Of a stretch of DNA of 41,800 bases, positions 18,313 through 26,999 are shown one piece after another; position 1 is the stretch's first letter; each line of letters begins with the position of its first letter. The position numbers and the translations under genes were made by a program. The notes under the pieces are model-generated. The model saw only the letters and a list, made by a program, of their open reading frames with translations, searched no databases and was not told where the DNA came from. The DNA comes from Nitrospira sp. GTDB taxonomy: Bacteria; Nitrospirota; Nitrospiria; Nitrospirales; Nitrospiraceae. The stretch lies in contig JAHBWT010000033.1 in NCBI GenBank assembly GCA_019636815.1, positions 1 through 41,800 of the forward strand, read 5' to 3'.

Positions 18313-18888
18313 TCATGCGTAGAGGGGAGCATTCCCCTGCTTCCACTTGATACTGCAGCCGATGCTAGGCCGTTGAGTACCGGCGATTGGTTTCCCATCG
18401 AGTACGGCTTGGATGGCGGCGCGCAGATCACGGCCGGTTACCGCCTTGCCATTGCCGGGACGACTGTCATCCAGCTGCCCGCGATATGCGAGCCGTCGGT
18501 CACGATCGAAAAGATAAAAGTCCGGAGTACAGGCTGCGCGATAAGCTTTCGCGACTTCCTGCGTCTCATCGTGACAGAACGGAAAGGTGAACCCGAGTCG
18601 CTGAGCCATTTCTTTCAGCTTTGGTGGCGCGTCATCGGGATATCCGACCTGGTCATTGCTGCTGATCGCGAGAATTCCTAAGCCCGTGTCCAGATAGTCG
18701 CGCCCAATCTTCGCCAGCTCCTGCTCGACATGTACCACATAAGGACAGTGCCGGCAGATAAACATGATCAGGAGCGCGGTCTTGTCTGAACATGAGCTGA
18801 GCGAATAGGTCTGCCCGCTTACCACATCGCGGAGTTCGAACGCAGGAGCCGGGGTGCCGAGAGGGAGCATGCTGGATGTCATAGCCAT
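18313..18888 (-). CDS. thioredoxin-like (AhpC/TSA-type) protein
   Basis: The protein has about 191 residues from the ATG at 18888. It has a redoxin fold with a CRHCPY motif (CxxC) after a hydrophobic strand (ALLIMFICRHCPYVVHVE), a typical opening LGTPAPAFELRDV, and a C-terminal region with AYRGQLDDSRPGN as in the small cytoplasmic HCPYV redoxin family. It probably reduces disulfides or peroxides. A longer TTG start at 18948 is possible but would add a non-conserved tail; the ATG at 18882 is also possible. It is the only minus-strand gene between the start of the window and the WD40 gene. Confidence 0.88.
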   Translation of the reverse strand: MAMTSSMLPLGTPAPAFELRDVVSGQTYSLSSCSDKTALLIMFICRHCPYVVHVEQELAKIGRDYLDTGLGILAISSNDQVGYPDDAPPKLKEMAQRLGFTFPFCHDETQEVAKAYRAACTPDFYLFDRDRRLAYRGQLDDSRPGNGKAVTGRDLRAAIQAVLDGKPIAGTQRPSIGCSIKWKQGNAPLYA

Positions 18889-19074
18889 ATGATCGCGTCT
18901 TGCCAGGACTTTCAGTGAGAGGATGCCGCATTGCTTCAGCTGGGTCAAGTCGCAGTGAGGTGGCTGCGTTTTCTTGCGCCATGGTTAAGGGAGAAGATAT
19001 GCTGTCACACAGCTCTGGAAGATGTGGACGGGCGATTACAGAAATGAGTTGTCAGACGATGAAAGGAGGACGGC

Positions 19075-19800
19075 ATGCGAATTGTCTGGCTATTGGCGCT
19101 GTTGCTTGGGTTGCCGGCTGTGACGCAGGCGCATGATGAGACAAGGCCAGAAACGCCAACCCTCACGGTCAGCGAAACCGCGACGGTGCCGCATGCACCG
19201 GATACGGCCTTCGTCACGTTCGGCATGGAGACTCCCGGCAAATCACTCGCCGAGACGCAGAGGCAGAATAGCGCTGGCATGAGTAAGGTCATGGACCGGC
19301 TGCGAGACTTGCGGATCGACAAGGAGCTGATCCAAACCTCATCCTTTACGGTGTCCCCGCAATATCGACTGCCGCCTAACCGTCCTACTGATGCGCCGCC
19401 TGCCACTCCGGAAATCATCGGTTATGTCGTCAGCAATGTGGTGACAGTGGAAATCCGTGTCCTCGACAGAGTCGGCGCCGTGATAGAAGAAGTCTTAAAG
19501 GCCGGCGCGAATAGCTTTCAGGGGTTGCACTGGGGATTGCGCGATGAACGATCGGTACGTCTGGAAGCATTGAAACAGGCTGCAGCCAAGGCGCGTGAGA
19601 AAGCAGCCGTGCTGAGCAAGGCTCTGCACGTAAAGCTCGTGCGGGTTCTATCAGCCAATGAGGGTGGCCATATGGTCAGGCCTGCCGCTCCTATGGCACA
19701 CATGGCGATGGAGGGAAGTGTCCGTGATGTACAGATCTCGCCAGGGGAGCTGAAGGTCGAAGCATCGGTGACGCTGATCTACGAAATTGCGCCGAATTGA
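19075..19800 (+). CDS. SIMPL-domain (DUF541) periplasmic protein
   Basis: The 241-residue protein has a signal peptide (cleavage probably after VTQA). The body matches the SIMPL/DUF541 family: an opening LTVSETATVPHAPDTAFVTF, then a central FTVSPQY segment, YVVSNVVTVEIRVLD, and a closing VEASVTLIYEI. Members, such as E. coli YggE, are periplasmic and linked to oxidative-stress tolerance without a known reaction. An AAAGGAGG ribosome site precedes the ATG at 19075. Confidence 0.9.
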   Translation: MRIVWLLALLLGLPAVTQAHDETRPETPTLTVSETATVPHAPDTAFVTFGMETPGKSLAETQRQNSAGMSKVMDRLRDLRIDKELIQTSSFTVSPQYRLPPNRPTDAPPATPEIIGYVVSNVVTVEIRVLDRVGAVIEEVLKAGANSFQGLHWGLRDERSVRLEALKQAAAKAREKAAVLSKALHVKLVRVLSANEGGHMVRPAAPMAHMAMEGSVRDVQISPGELKVEASVTLIYEIAPN

Positions 19801-19875
19801 TCGCGGCCCTTATTTGTGTAGCTTGATGCGGCGGGAGTGGTGTCATGACCGCATAGCTGAAACGCCTCAAGCTGG

Positions 19876-19917
19876 TTGACCCATAACTTGACTCATACTT
19901 GACTCATTTATTATGCT
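19876..19917 (+). promoter_or_regulatory. three direct repeats and candidate promoter of the Fic gene
   Basis: Three copies of TTGACYCAT begin at 19876, 19888 and 19899, spaced 12 and 11 bp, about one helical turn. The middle copy supplies a possible -35 (TTGACT, 19888-19893), 18 bp from a possible -10 (TATGCT, 19912-19917). That would place the transcription start at or beside the ATG at 19924, and no ribosome-binding site is seen. The repeats could be operators for autoregulation. Confidence 0.5.
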
Positions 19918-19923
19918 AACCGC

Positions 19924-20928
19924 ATGGGGTTTCAACCCAAGTTCAGCATTACTCCTGCTACAGTAAGGGAACTAGAAGTCATTGCAGGCATGCGCGAGCG
20001 CATCCTTGCAGCCACGATACAGGTGCCGTGGATTCCGAAACTGCAACGCGATGCACGAGTGCGGAATACCCACAGCTCTACAGCCATTGAAGGTAACCCG
20101 CTAACGCTGGAACAGGTGCGTCTCATCGAGGAGGGACATGGTCTAGCGACCGAACCGCCTCGGTCGCAACGTGAGATCCTCAACTACTTGGCGGGACTTC
20201 GTTTCATCGAACGGCACAACAAGAAGAAACGGATCGTCCATACAGACATCTTAAAGTTACATAAGCTGCTCGCCACAGAAGTAATGGATCAAGGTTCTGC
20301 AGGCCGATATCGAGATATACAGGTCTATGTGGGGCAATACACACCACCAGCGCCGGATATGGTCAGCGGGTTGATGAGCGAGCTTCTGGAGTGGTGGAAT
20401 GATCGTGCCCGAGAATGGTCACCGGTTGTTTCATCAGCCATACTCCATTACCAGTTTGAGGACATCCATCCGTTTGCCGACGGCAACGGCCGTACTGGCA
20501 GAGCTCTGGCATTGTGGGAACTCTACCGCCGAGGGTTTGACACTCACCATATCTTTTCAGTCGACGAAGTGTATTGGGAAGACAGGTCCGCCTACTACGC
20601 GGCGCTTGCCAATGTGCGGAAGCAGGGGAGTGATCTCACGGCTTGGGTTGAGTACTGTGCCAAGGCATTGCGAATCACATTGGAGCGTGTCTGGACCCGT
20701 ATCCAGCATCTCCAGGCTAGTTCTGGACCGAAAAAAATAGTCCTGCGCCCACGCCAAGAACAACTGCTTCGGTTGCTCAAGGACCGGGGAGCGATGACGC
20801 CCAGAGAGCTTCGTGAGGGCTTACGCGTTTCCAAACAAGGAGCAATGGATCTCTTGAATCCACTTTTGGAGGCTGGGTTGGTACAACGAAGTGGAACGAA
20901 GAAATCTGGACGATATAGCCTTGTCTGA
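19924..20928 (+). CDS. Fic-domain protein (predicted AMP transferase) with winged-helix tail
   Basis: The 334-residue protein carries the full Fic active-site motif HPFADGNGRTGR with catalytic H182, so AMPylation of a protein target is expected. An N-terminal inhibitory motif of the (S/T)xxxE(G/N) type is present at S52-T-A-I-E56-G57, the arrangement of class II Fic proteins that hold themselves inactive. After the Fic core comes a C-terminal winged-helix region (about residues 275-334, with MTPRELREGLRVSKQGAMDLL), common in this group and suggestive of DNA binding. Three direct repeats lie directly upstream. Its target is unknown; a stress or defence role is inferred from the accessory setting. 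Confidence 0.92.
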   Translation: MGFQPKFSITPATVRELEVIAGMRERILAATIQVPWIPKLQRDARVRNTHSSTAIEGNPLTLEQVRLIEEGHGLATEPPRSQREILNYLAGLRFIERHNKKKRIVHTDILKLHKLLATEVMDQGSAGRYRDIQVYVGQYTPPAPDMVSGLMSELLEWWNDRAREWSPVVSSAILHYQFEDIHPFADGNGRTGRALALWELYRRGFDTHHIFSVDEVYWEDRSAYYAALANVRKQGSDLTAWVEYCAKALRITLERVWTRIQHLQASSGPKKIVLRPRQEQLLRLLKDRGAMTPRELREGLRVSKQGAMDLLNPLLEAGLVQRSGTKKSGRYSLV

Positions 20929-21046
20929 ATGCGGTACCGATGCTGGACAGAACTCAGATCCCACCCACACCGCCCTTAAATAAATCAGATTTCTTGCGCA
21001 GTGCCTCGTCTGCAGCATTGAACCTACGTATGGGGAAATACAGGCA

Positions 21047-21163
21047 ATGACAAGATTGCTGGTTAAAAAACAGAAGGCCTCTTCGGACTCCTTCTTATTA
21101 TTCCAGCCAATGTTGGACGGGCTATTATCCAGGCCGGGGCTGTCCTCGCGTGCCCTTTGCTAG
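21047..21163 (+). pseudogene. likely displaced 5' end of the TOPRIM-protein gene
   Basis: A 38-codon frame opens with ATG at 21047 and ends at TAG 21161-21163. It reads plausibly as the N-terminus of the following protein (SFLLFQPMLDGLLSRPG), whereas the frame of the long downstream gene shows a low-complexity hydrophobic translation across the same stretch and no ATG or GTG. A single-base change in frame near 21150-21163 would join the two. It may be a true frameshift mutation or a sequence error; nothing resembles a programmed slippery site in the right phase. Confidence 0.4.
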
Positions 21164-22854
21164 GGACAGATTGCTTTGTCGAGTATTGTCGGCAACGCGG
21201 CCTTTGTATTGACCGAGAGCGATTGGTACGGTTCGAACGCCTGGGTTTGTTTGCTCCAGTCTTCCGAGTGCGGACGCCAGGAGCAAATGAGCCGCCATTT
21301 CATATTCCGCTGCGCAAAGGGAATAACTGGTTCAGGAAGAGATTGGCGTGGGACACCACAGAGATTCCACCCAGCTATGAAATTCCGAGCCACCTAGATC
21401 GAACCCAGGAGGGCTACTACTCAGTTTTTCAGCTCGATTATCTTAATGCTGTCCTTCAGGGGATGACGCTTCATGTGAAGTTGGATGCCTATCTTGATCG
21501 CGACAAAGAGGACGCCATCGACTGGACCAAGAATAGTGGAGTTTGGATGCGGCATGCAGAGGGCATGGCGGAAACTCTGCGCACTCATGAATATCGCCGT
21601 GGTGTGTCATTTTTGTGTCAATACATTTCTAACTGGTATTACCCGAGAACACAGGGGGATCAGAGGACAATTCAGATAGGTGCAGGAAGCTTTTTGGATC
21701 GATGGATCAGCATTAACGGTCATGGCTGGAACTGGCATGAGAAGGTTAAGGATTGGAAACCTCAAACTGCGGAGCGCCTATTTGATCTGACGCCCGAAAA
21801 ACTGCGCCACGCTTATGACGGACTGGCTGGTGAACAAGAGCACTGCGATCCCCTTCAGCACTGGTATCAACTTATGCAATTTATCTCTGTTCGTGAACGG
21901 GCCAGGCTGAAGGGTGATGCCTTACGAGCTGAGACGCTGCGTTCGGCGGCGCACATGCTGCGCTTTCTTCACAGAGACTTATATGGCGAGGAGCTGCCTC
22001 ATCCAAACGAAGTCACTGGGACGATCATCGTTCATGTGCCGGAATTGGCAGTTCGCCAGGATGCACGTCATTATCTGGAATTTGTTGTTAACCGTTTCGG
22101 GCTCAACCCTCAGCCTAAGCTTGCCCTAATTGTAGAAGGGCAGAGCGAAGAACGCGCAGTTGAAAAGATTTTTGAGAGATATTTTGGTGCTCATCATGGC
22201 ATCTATGGAATTGAAATTATCGTTCTTGGCGGAGTCGATAACGCCACGGGTGCAAGGGAAGATCGTTTCCGGGCAATTTTACGACTCGTTGACTATCTAC
22301 ACCACCACCAGACACTCACGTACGTTATTCTTGACAATGAAAATTACGCGAAACGGCTTAAAGAAGAGGCGAAAAGGGCCAAGTCTATCCATGGCAGCCA
22401 GCGTTACGTGACGCGGCCTGGATACATACGCATATGGAAAGATTCATTCGAGTTCGACAACTTTTCATGCAGTGAGATCGCTGCTGCGATGAGTATACAG
22501 GCACAGGGCCATACGACTTTTACCTCCGCTGAGGTCGCTGCCTGCAGGAAGGCAGGCCAAAATCCGGGTTCAAATTTGCAAGGGCTGTATAAGCAAAAGG
22601 CTTGCTACGGTCTCAATAAAGTCAGGCTGAGCGAGAATCTGGTTGAAATTATGATGTCGCAAGACTCAGAGCACACTATCCAGCGTCGCCCCATAGTTAA
22701 AACACTGGAGCATGTAGCGCGGCTAGCAGCCAGGAATCTGTTGCCAGCGATGTCTGAAGTTTGGGAAAGGAACCAAGTATCAAAATATTTTGGCAAGAAA
22801 CGCAAACCACCTCAATGCGCAGAAGATGGTAATGGCTTGAGTGGGGATGTTTAG
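21157..22854 (+). CDS. large protein with C-terminal TOPRIM domain (OLD-nuclease-like)
   Basis: The 565 residues are read from a TTG at 21157, the only candidate start in frame, which suggests the true start was lost upstream. The N-terminal half (to about residue 320) is unrecognised. The C-terminal part has TOPRIM features: LALIVEGQSEERA with glutamate 327, and VILDNEN with D393 and E395 in place of the usual DxD. No Walker A motif is visible, so it is not a complete OLD-type ATPase-nuclease. TOPRIM proteins of this kind cleave or process nucleic acids, often in phage defence; that role is inference. It lies 228 bp after fic. Confidence 0.65.
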   Translation: MLGTDCFVEYCRQRGLCIDRERLVRFERLGLFAPVFRVRTPGANEPPFHIPLRKGNNWFRKRLAWDTTEIPPSYEIPSHLDRTQEGYYSVFQLDYLNAVLQGMTLHVKLDAYLDRDKEDAIDWTKNSGVWMRHAEGMAETLRTHEYRRGVSFLCQYISNWYYPRTQGDQRTIQIGAGSFLDRWISINGHGWNWHEKVKDWKPQTAERLFDLTPEKLRHAYDGLAGEQEHCDPLQHWYQLMQFISVRERARLKGDALRAETLRSAAHMLRFLHRDLYGEELPHPNEVTGTIIVHVPELAVRQDARHYLEFVVNRFGLNPQPKLALIVEGQSEERAVEKIFERYFGAHHGIYGIEIIVLGGVDNATGAREDRFRAILRLVDYLHHHQTLTYVILDNENYAKRLKEEAKRAKSIHGSQRYVTRPGYIRIWKDSFEFDNFSCSEIAAAMSIQAQGHTTFTSAEVAACRKAGQNPGSNLQGLYKQKACYGLNKVRLSENLVEIMMSQDSEHTIQRRPIVKTLEHVARLAARNLLPAMSEVWERNQVSKYFGKKRKPPQCAEDGNGLSGDV

Positions 22855-22870
22855 AGTTCAGACTCTAAAC
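22849..22870. repeat. 9-bp perfect inverted repeat at the end of the TOPRIM gene
   Basis: GTTTAGAGT (22849-22857) and ACTCTAAAC (22862-22870) form a hairpin with a four-base loop that includes the stop codon. It lies between convergent genes (TOPRIM protein and WD40 protein), so a terminator-like role is possible, but there is no T run. Confidence 0.5.
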
Positions 22871-22914
22871 CAGAATGGATAGAACGTGAAGACCGTTCGA
22901 AGCAAGGACTTTAA

Positions 22915-24009
22915 TTACTCTTCCCTCTTCTCTCCCCCCTCCCACAGTTTCACCGTTCGATCCCACGAAGCGCTGGCGAGGCGTTTGCCGTCTGGAGAAA
23001 AGACGACGCAGCGTACACCTGCGCTATGGCTTTTGAGCGTCCGGAAATTTCGGCCGGTAGCGAGATCCCAAAACTTGATGGTTTGGTCGTCGCTTGCGCT
23101 GACCAAGACTTTTCCATCCGGTGATACGGCGAGACTGCGGACCCAGCCCTTGTGGCCGGTGAGGGATTTTTTCTCCACGACGGTCGGCATCTCGAACAGC
23201 TTGATGGTGGTATCTCGGCTTCCGGTAATGAGGAGTGAGGCATCGGGAGTGAAGGTCATGGCACCGATCCAGTAATCCATCGGCTTTTGAAATCCGCCGT
23301 CATCTTCAATGAAGTAGCCGCGAGTTTCGGTGGATTCTTGCTCGTCTTGCCGCCAGTGGCCGTCGTGAAGCACCTTTTCCTCGCCGCTCGGGAGCACCTC
23401 CCACACCTTGATCTTCCCGATATCCGTTCCACTGGCGAGGTGAATGCCGTCCGGAGAAAAAACCACGCAGACCGACCAGTGGTGGTCGTATTCGTCCTTG
23501 CCGAGCAAGGTCATCAGCTCAGTGCCGGTCGTGACTTCCCAAATCTTGATGTCTTTATTATGGCTGCCGCGCGCGAGCATGAGACCGTCCGGCGAAAGCG
23601 AGAGGCTGCACACGTTATGATCGTAACGAGTGAAGAGGAGTTTCGTCGGCGCCCCGGTCTTTCCGTCCCAGAGGCGGATGGTGCGGTCTTCGCTGCCGGT
23701 AGCTAAGGTCTGCCCGTCCGGTGTGAAGACGATGGCCCGGATATCGTTGGTGTGGCCGCGAAGGGAGCGCAGCAACCGACCGGTTTCGACGTCCCACATA
23801 CGGACAAGGCGTTCAGCGCCGCCGCTGGCGAGCATGGTTCCATCCGGTGAAAACGCGACGGCCCAGATTCCATGCGAATGACCACGAAACGTTTTCACCT
23901 CACGACACTCGGCACTCCAATGCTCCAAAAAGTCGAAAGGAGACGTCGATACTGGCGATGTTTCTGGAGAGACGGTTGGGAGCGAATGGGACATCATAGG
24001 TTCCGGCAT
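22915..24009 (-). CDS. WD40-repeat protein, single seven-bladed propeller
   Basis: The 364-residue protein has seven WD40 repeats (typical openings FRGHSHGIWAVAFSPDG, LRGHTNDIRAIVFTPDG, LTGHKGWVRSLAVSPDG), enough to close one beta-propeller. Repeats four and five are separated by an insertion of about 35 residues with HDGHWRQDEQ. No kinase, caspase or nuclease domain and no signal peptide are visible, so it is probably a cytoplasmic scaffold. Three ATG codons (24009, 23997, 23994) could be the start. It is divergent from the 24202 gene, with a 192-bp shared upstream region. Confidence 0.9.
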   Translation of the reverse strand: MPEPMMSHSLPTVSPETSPVSTSPFDFLEHWSAECREVKTFRGHSHGIWAVAFSPDGTMLASGGAERLVRMWDVETGRLLRSLRGHTNDIRAIVFTPDGQTLATGSEDRTIRLWDGKTGAPTKLLFTRYDHNVCSLSLSPDGLMLARGSHNKDIKIWEVTTGTELMTLLGKDEYDHHWSVCVVFSPDGIHLASGTDIGKIKVWEVLPSGEEKVLHDGHWRQDEQESTETRGYFIEDDGGFQKPMDYWIGAMTFTPDASLLITGSRDTTIKLFEMPTVVEKKSLTGHKGWVRSLAVSPDGKVLVSASDDQTIKFWDLATGRNFRTLKSHSAGVRCVVFSPDGKRLASASWDRTVKLWEGGEKREE

Positions 24010-24201
24010 GTGTCGTGTGTTCCCTTGGTTGTCTGGTCCTTGATTGGTCGACAGCCCGGCCAGTATAATTCTGTCGGTCGTTCGGATCGTAAGAGATGCC
24101 TCGCGGCCAAGTCAAGCCGGCTCCAGTACCCGTAATTGTGGAGTAAGGAGTCGAGCGTGTTGTTTTATGGTCATCCCCTCTAGCCGCGGAGGGTTCTTCA
24201 A

Positions 24202-25200
24202 ATGGAAATCAGATTCCAACCAGCCTTGCTCCAGGAAGTGATCGACTCGTTCGTCGAAAAGACGGAACGTGAAGGTGATCCGACCTACTTCAAGGAATTC
24301 CATGAACATGCCGACCCGATTTACGAGAAATTCATCCTCGAAGATCGGGAGGCGGAGTTCAAAAAACTGTATCAATATCTCTTCGGCATCTGGGGGTTTT
24401 CGGACATCGTTCGCGACTCGTTCAACGAATATCCGCTCTTGAAGCAAAAGGTGGGAATCGTTCTCGTCAAAGGTGTGCTAAAGGAGGATCAGGAGGGCGT
24501 CGACATCCTCAGAAAATGGGGGTCGGTCGAAAAAGACCTGGCCAAAGAATTCGAAGAGAAAGGCATGAAGGGCGTCGGGATCAAACTGATTCCCCGTCGT
24601 TTTTACGACCCGGCGTTGACCCGCTATTGCCGCCATGAGTTGATGCATATTTCGGACATGATCGATCCGCAATTCGGTTACGATCCTGATACCAAGATGG
24701 GACTCAATCCCGGTGAAGAGACGTTAATCTTACAGCGTTATCGCGTGCTCTGGAGTCTAAGTGTGGACAGTCGGTTGGTGGCGGTAGGCAAGGAACCTAT
24801 GTTGAGCAAGGAGGACCGGTTCAAGGAGTTTCGGTCGTGGTATCGAAAAATTCCACCGCCTCAACTCACGTCGGTGTTCGAAGGTCTGTGGCAAACCTCC
24901 TACTTCACTCATTCAGAGTTGATCGAAATGGCCGCCGACACGCTGCGCGTGATGGATCGAGCCGTGGATGTGGAAGGCGGAGAGGTGCCGGAGACGGAAA
25001 ACAAGATCATGCTCATGCCGGGTTTCCCTTGCCCCCTATGTCGGTTTCCAACCTATTCGTGGGTGGAGGATATGGGCACGAAATTGGAGCCGTATGTGCT
25101 CGACTTCATCCGTGAGAATCATCCGGGATGGGATATTGAATTCGGGGCCTGCGATCGTTGTGTGGAAGTCTATCAATTGCGAGCAGATGGAGTGATGTAG
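24202..25200 (+). CDS. unrecognised protein with HExxH motif and C-terminal zinc-ribbon cysteines
   Basis: The 332-residue soluble protein opens the cluster of redox-assembly genes. I do not recognise the family. The sequence shows H145-E-L-M-H149, the pattern of zinc metallopeptidases, in a CRHELMHISD context, and a C-terminal pair of CxxC motifs (C277/C280 and C317/C320) that could bind zinc or a metal centre. There is no signal peptide or membrane segment. A GGAGGG ribosome site precedes the ATG. It lies 16 bp before the Fe-S protein gene, so co-transcription is likely. A protease acting in enzyme maturation is one possibility; the HExxH may equally be a metal-binding or chance motif. Confidence 0.88.
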   Translation: MEIRFQPALLQEVIDSFVEKTEREGDPTYFKEFHEHADPIYEKFILEDREAEFKKLYQYLFGIWGFSDIVRDSFNEYPLLKQKVGIVLVKGVLKEDQEGVDILRKWGSVEKDLAKEFEEKGMKGVGIKLIPRRFYDPALTRYCRHELMHISDMIDPQFGYDPDTKMGLNPGEETLILQRYRVLWSLSVDSRLVAVGKEPMLSKEDRFKEFRSWYRKIPPPQLTSVFEGLWQTSYFTHSELIEMAADTLRVMDRAVDVEGGEVPETENKIMLMPGFPCPLCRFPTYSWVEDMGTKLEPYVLDFIRENHPGWDIEFGACDRCVEVYQLRADGVM

Positions 25201-25216
25201 AGGCGGGCGAAGGTTT

Positions 25217-25819
25217 ATGGCCACCAACCCTTCATACGGCCGGCGAGATTTTCTGAAAGATTCCGTTTTTTCCACGGTCAAAGCTGCGCAAGAGCTCGTC
25301 AGGGAGGCAGACGGCCTCTGCAAGGAGCAAACCCCGGCTCGGGTTCGGCTGGACTGGTTGCGTCCTCCCGGTGCGGTGGAAGAACAACTTTTTCTCGAGA
25401 GGTGTACGAAATGCCATGACTGCGTGAAGGCCTGTCCACCCCACGCCATCGTCGCCCATCCGAACGACGGCACGCCGGTTCTGTATGCCGATCAATCCCC
25501 TTGTCTCCTGTGTGAAGACTTTCCTTGCGCGACGGCCTGCGGGACGGACGCGCTCGTACCGGTCGAGCACAGCCGCCAGGTGGAAATGGGAGTGGCGGCG
25601 ATCTTACATCGGCTGTGTACGGCAGGCCAAGGATGCCATGCTTGTGTGTCGCGGTGTCCAACCGACGCCCTCGTCATGGATTTCGAGTCGTTATGTCTTT
25701 CAGTGGTGACGGAGGTTTGTGTGGGATGTGGTATGTGTGAGATGGTCTGCAAAACCGTCAACGATCATGTGGCGATTCGAGTGGTGCCTGCAAGGCATCT
25801 GACGGAGATCGACCGGTGA
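25217..25819 (+). CDS. four-cluster ferredoxin-type protein (NapG/NapF/MauM-like)
   Basis: The 200-residue protein has four cysteine groups for [4Fe-4S] clusters: CTKCHDCVKACPP, CLLCEDFPCATACG, GCHACVSRCP with an upstream Cys, and CVGCGMCEMVCK. The N-terminus has a twin-arginine pattern (RRDFLK) but a weakly hydrophobic stretch after it, so it may be Tat-exported like NapG or remain cytoplasmic like NapF. In periplasmic nitrate reductase systems such proteins pass electrons or help load Fe-S clusters. It is placed between the HExxH protein and the TorD-like chaperone, so a role in assembly of a molybdoenzyme is inferred. Confidence 0.9.
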   Translation: MATNPSYGRRDFLKDSVFSTVKAAQELVREADGLCKEQTPARVRLDWLRPPGAVEEQLFLERCTKCHDCVKACPPHAIVAHPNDGTPVLYADQSPCLLCEDFPCATACGTDALVPVEHSRQVEMGVAAILHRLCTAGQGCHACVSRCPTDALVMDFESLCLSVVTEVCVGCGMCEMVCKTVNDHVAIRVVPARHLTEIDR

Positions 25820-25955
25820 TGCCATCATTCCAAGACCAAGATCAACCCAATTCGCCCTTGACTTCGTACAAGCCTTTTCATATACATACATGGCTTCGCT
25901 TTTCGACCAGCATGAGGAAGCGTGTCGTAAGCGAAATGGCAAGGAGGCGGTGTCT

Positions 25956-26933
25956 GTGACAAGCCAACAACCGATAAAAGGGTCGTCCCTCGTAGCAACG
26001 GCCACGATGCCAACCCCTTCTGCTATCAAGGATTCTCCAGCGGTAGAACGTGCGCTTGGGCGCAGCAAGATCTACCTTTTAATTTCCTGGAGTCTTCTGT
26101 ACCCGGAAGATGAAGAATTTCTTGATTACCTTCGGTGCGGAGAGTTCGTTGAGGATGGCAGGGCAGCGCTTGATGCGCTGGAAGCTGCCTTTGGCTCGGA
26201 CGGTAATGAGCGAACGAAGGGGAAATTGAGTGCGCTTAGGAAGCAGATGGTCTTGATCGAAGACTTGGTTGCGTCAGAATGCGTCAATTGGCAACTCGGT
26301 GATCTTCAGTCTGAACATCGCCGAGTATTTAGTAACGTCATCACGCTCGATTGTCCTCCCTATGAAACCCTGTTCGGGAATGACCACGTATTCGCGCAAT
26401 CTCACGTGATGGGGGATATTTCAGGATTTTATAAGGCCTTCGGCGTTGAGTTATCCAAAGACATCCATGAGCGACTGGATCATCTGAGCGTCGAGTTCGA
26501 GTTCATGCACTTTCTCGCCTACAAAGAATCGTACTCGCGCTGTCATGACGGGATCGAAAAAACGCAAATCGTGGTGGATGCCCAGAAGAAGTTCGTCAAG
26601 AACCATATCGGCCGATGGGTGCCGCTTTTCTGTCGTATGCTGGCTAAGAAGGCGGATTCCGGACCCTTTAAATTGATAGCCGATCTCACCGCCGACTGGA
26701 TGGAGTTTGAGACCGTGTTTCTCGGTGTGGTGCCTCAGCCCTACACGGAAACCGATTATCGTCCGGCGACATTCAACTCTCCGGAAGGACAGACCTATGA
26801 ATGTGGTGCGCAAGATCAAGGCAATGAACTGAGCATGTTGCTGAATGAAGTGGGTGCGCAATCATACATGGATGTGAAAGAGAAAGAGAAGGATGCGGAT
26901 ATGGAGCAGAGAGGACCTGCGGGGAATGCCTGA
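25956..26933 (+). CDS. TorD/NarJ-family molybdoenzyme chaperone
   Basis: The product is an all-helical protein of about 325 residues in the TorD/DmsD/NarJ superfamily. Signs include SKIYLLISWSLLYPEDEEFLDYL at the start of the fold (read as two adjoining parts), a central EHRRVFSNVITLDCPPYET segment, typical of the family, and EFEFMHFLAYKE in the later helices. These chaperones hold the apo-molybdoenzyme until cofactor insertion and Tat export. I prefer GTG at 25956 because AGGAGG (25942-25947) lies eight bases upstream; the ATG at 25890 has no ribosome site and adds a disordered-looking 22 residues. The C-terminal extension past residue 290 is longer than in standard TorD. Confidence 0.85.
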   Translation: MTSQQPIKGSSLVATATMPTPSAIKDSPAVERALGRSKIYLLISWSLLYPEDEEFLDYLRCGEFVEDGRAALDALEAAFGSDGNERTKGKLSALRKQMVLIEDLVASECVNWQLGDLQSEHRRVFSNVITLDCPPYETLFGNDHVFAQSHVMGDISGFYKAFGVELSKDIHERLDHLSVEFEFMHFLAYKESYSRCHDGIEKTQIVVDAQKKFVKNHIGRWVPLFCRMLAKKADSGPFKLIADLTADWMEFETVFLGVVPQPYTETDYRPATFNSPEGQTYECGAQDQGNELSMLLNEVGAQSYMDVKEKEKDADMEQRGPAGNA

Positions 26934-26999
26934 CAGACTCGACAGCGAGAATTGAACGAAACGTTACCCTTACCATCATCGAGAGGAGGGATTAGCATT

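Noticed and set aside
18096-18350. 84-codon plus-strand open frame after the gene-free region.
   Set aside because: It has no ribosome site, overlaps the end of the minus-strand thioredoxin-like gene, and its translation has no recognisable pattern.
21150-21163. CCCTTTG as a programmed -1 frameshift site in the TOPRIM gene.
   Set aside because: The heptamer is not in the phase needed for slippage from the upstream frame and no downstream structure was evident.
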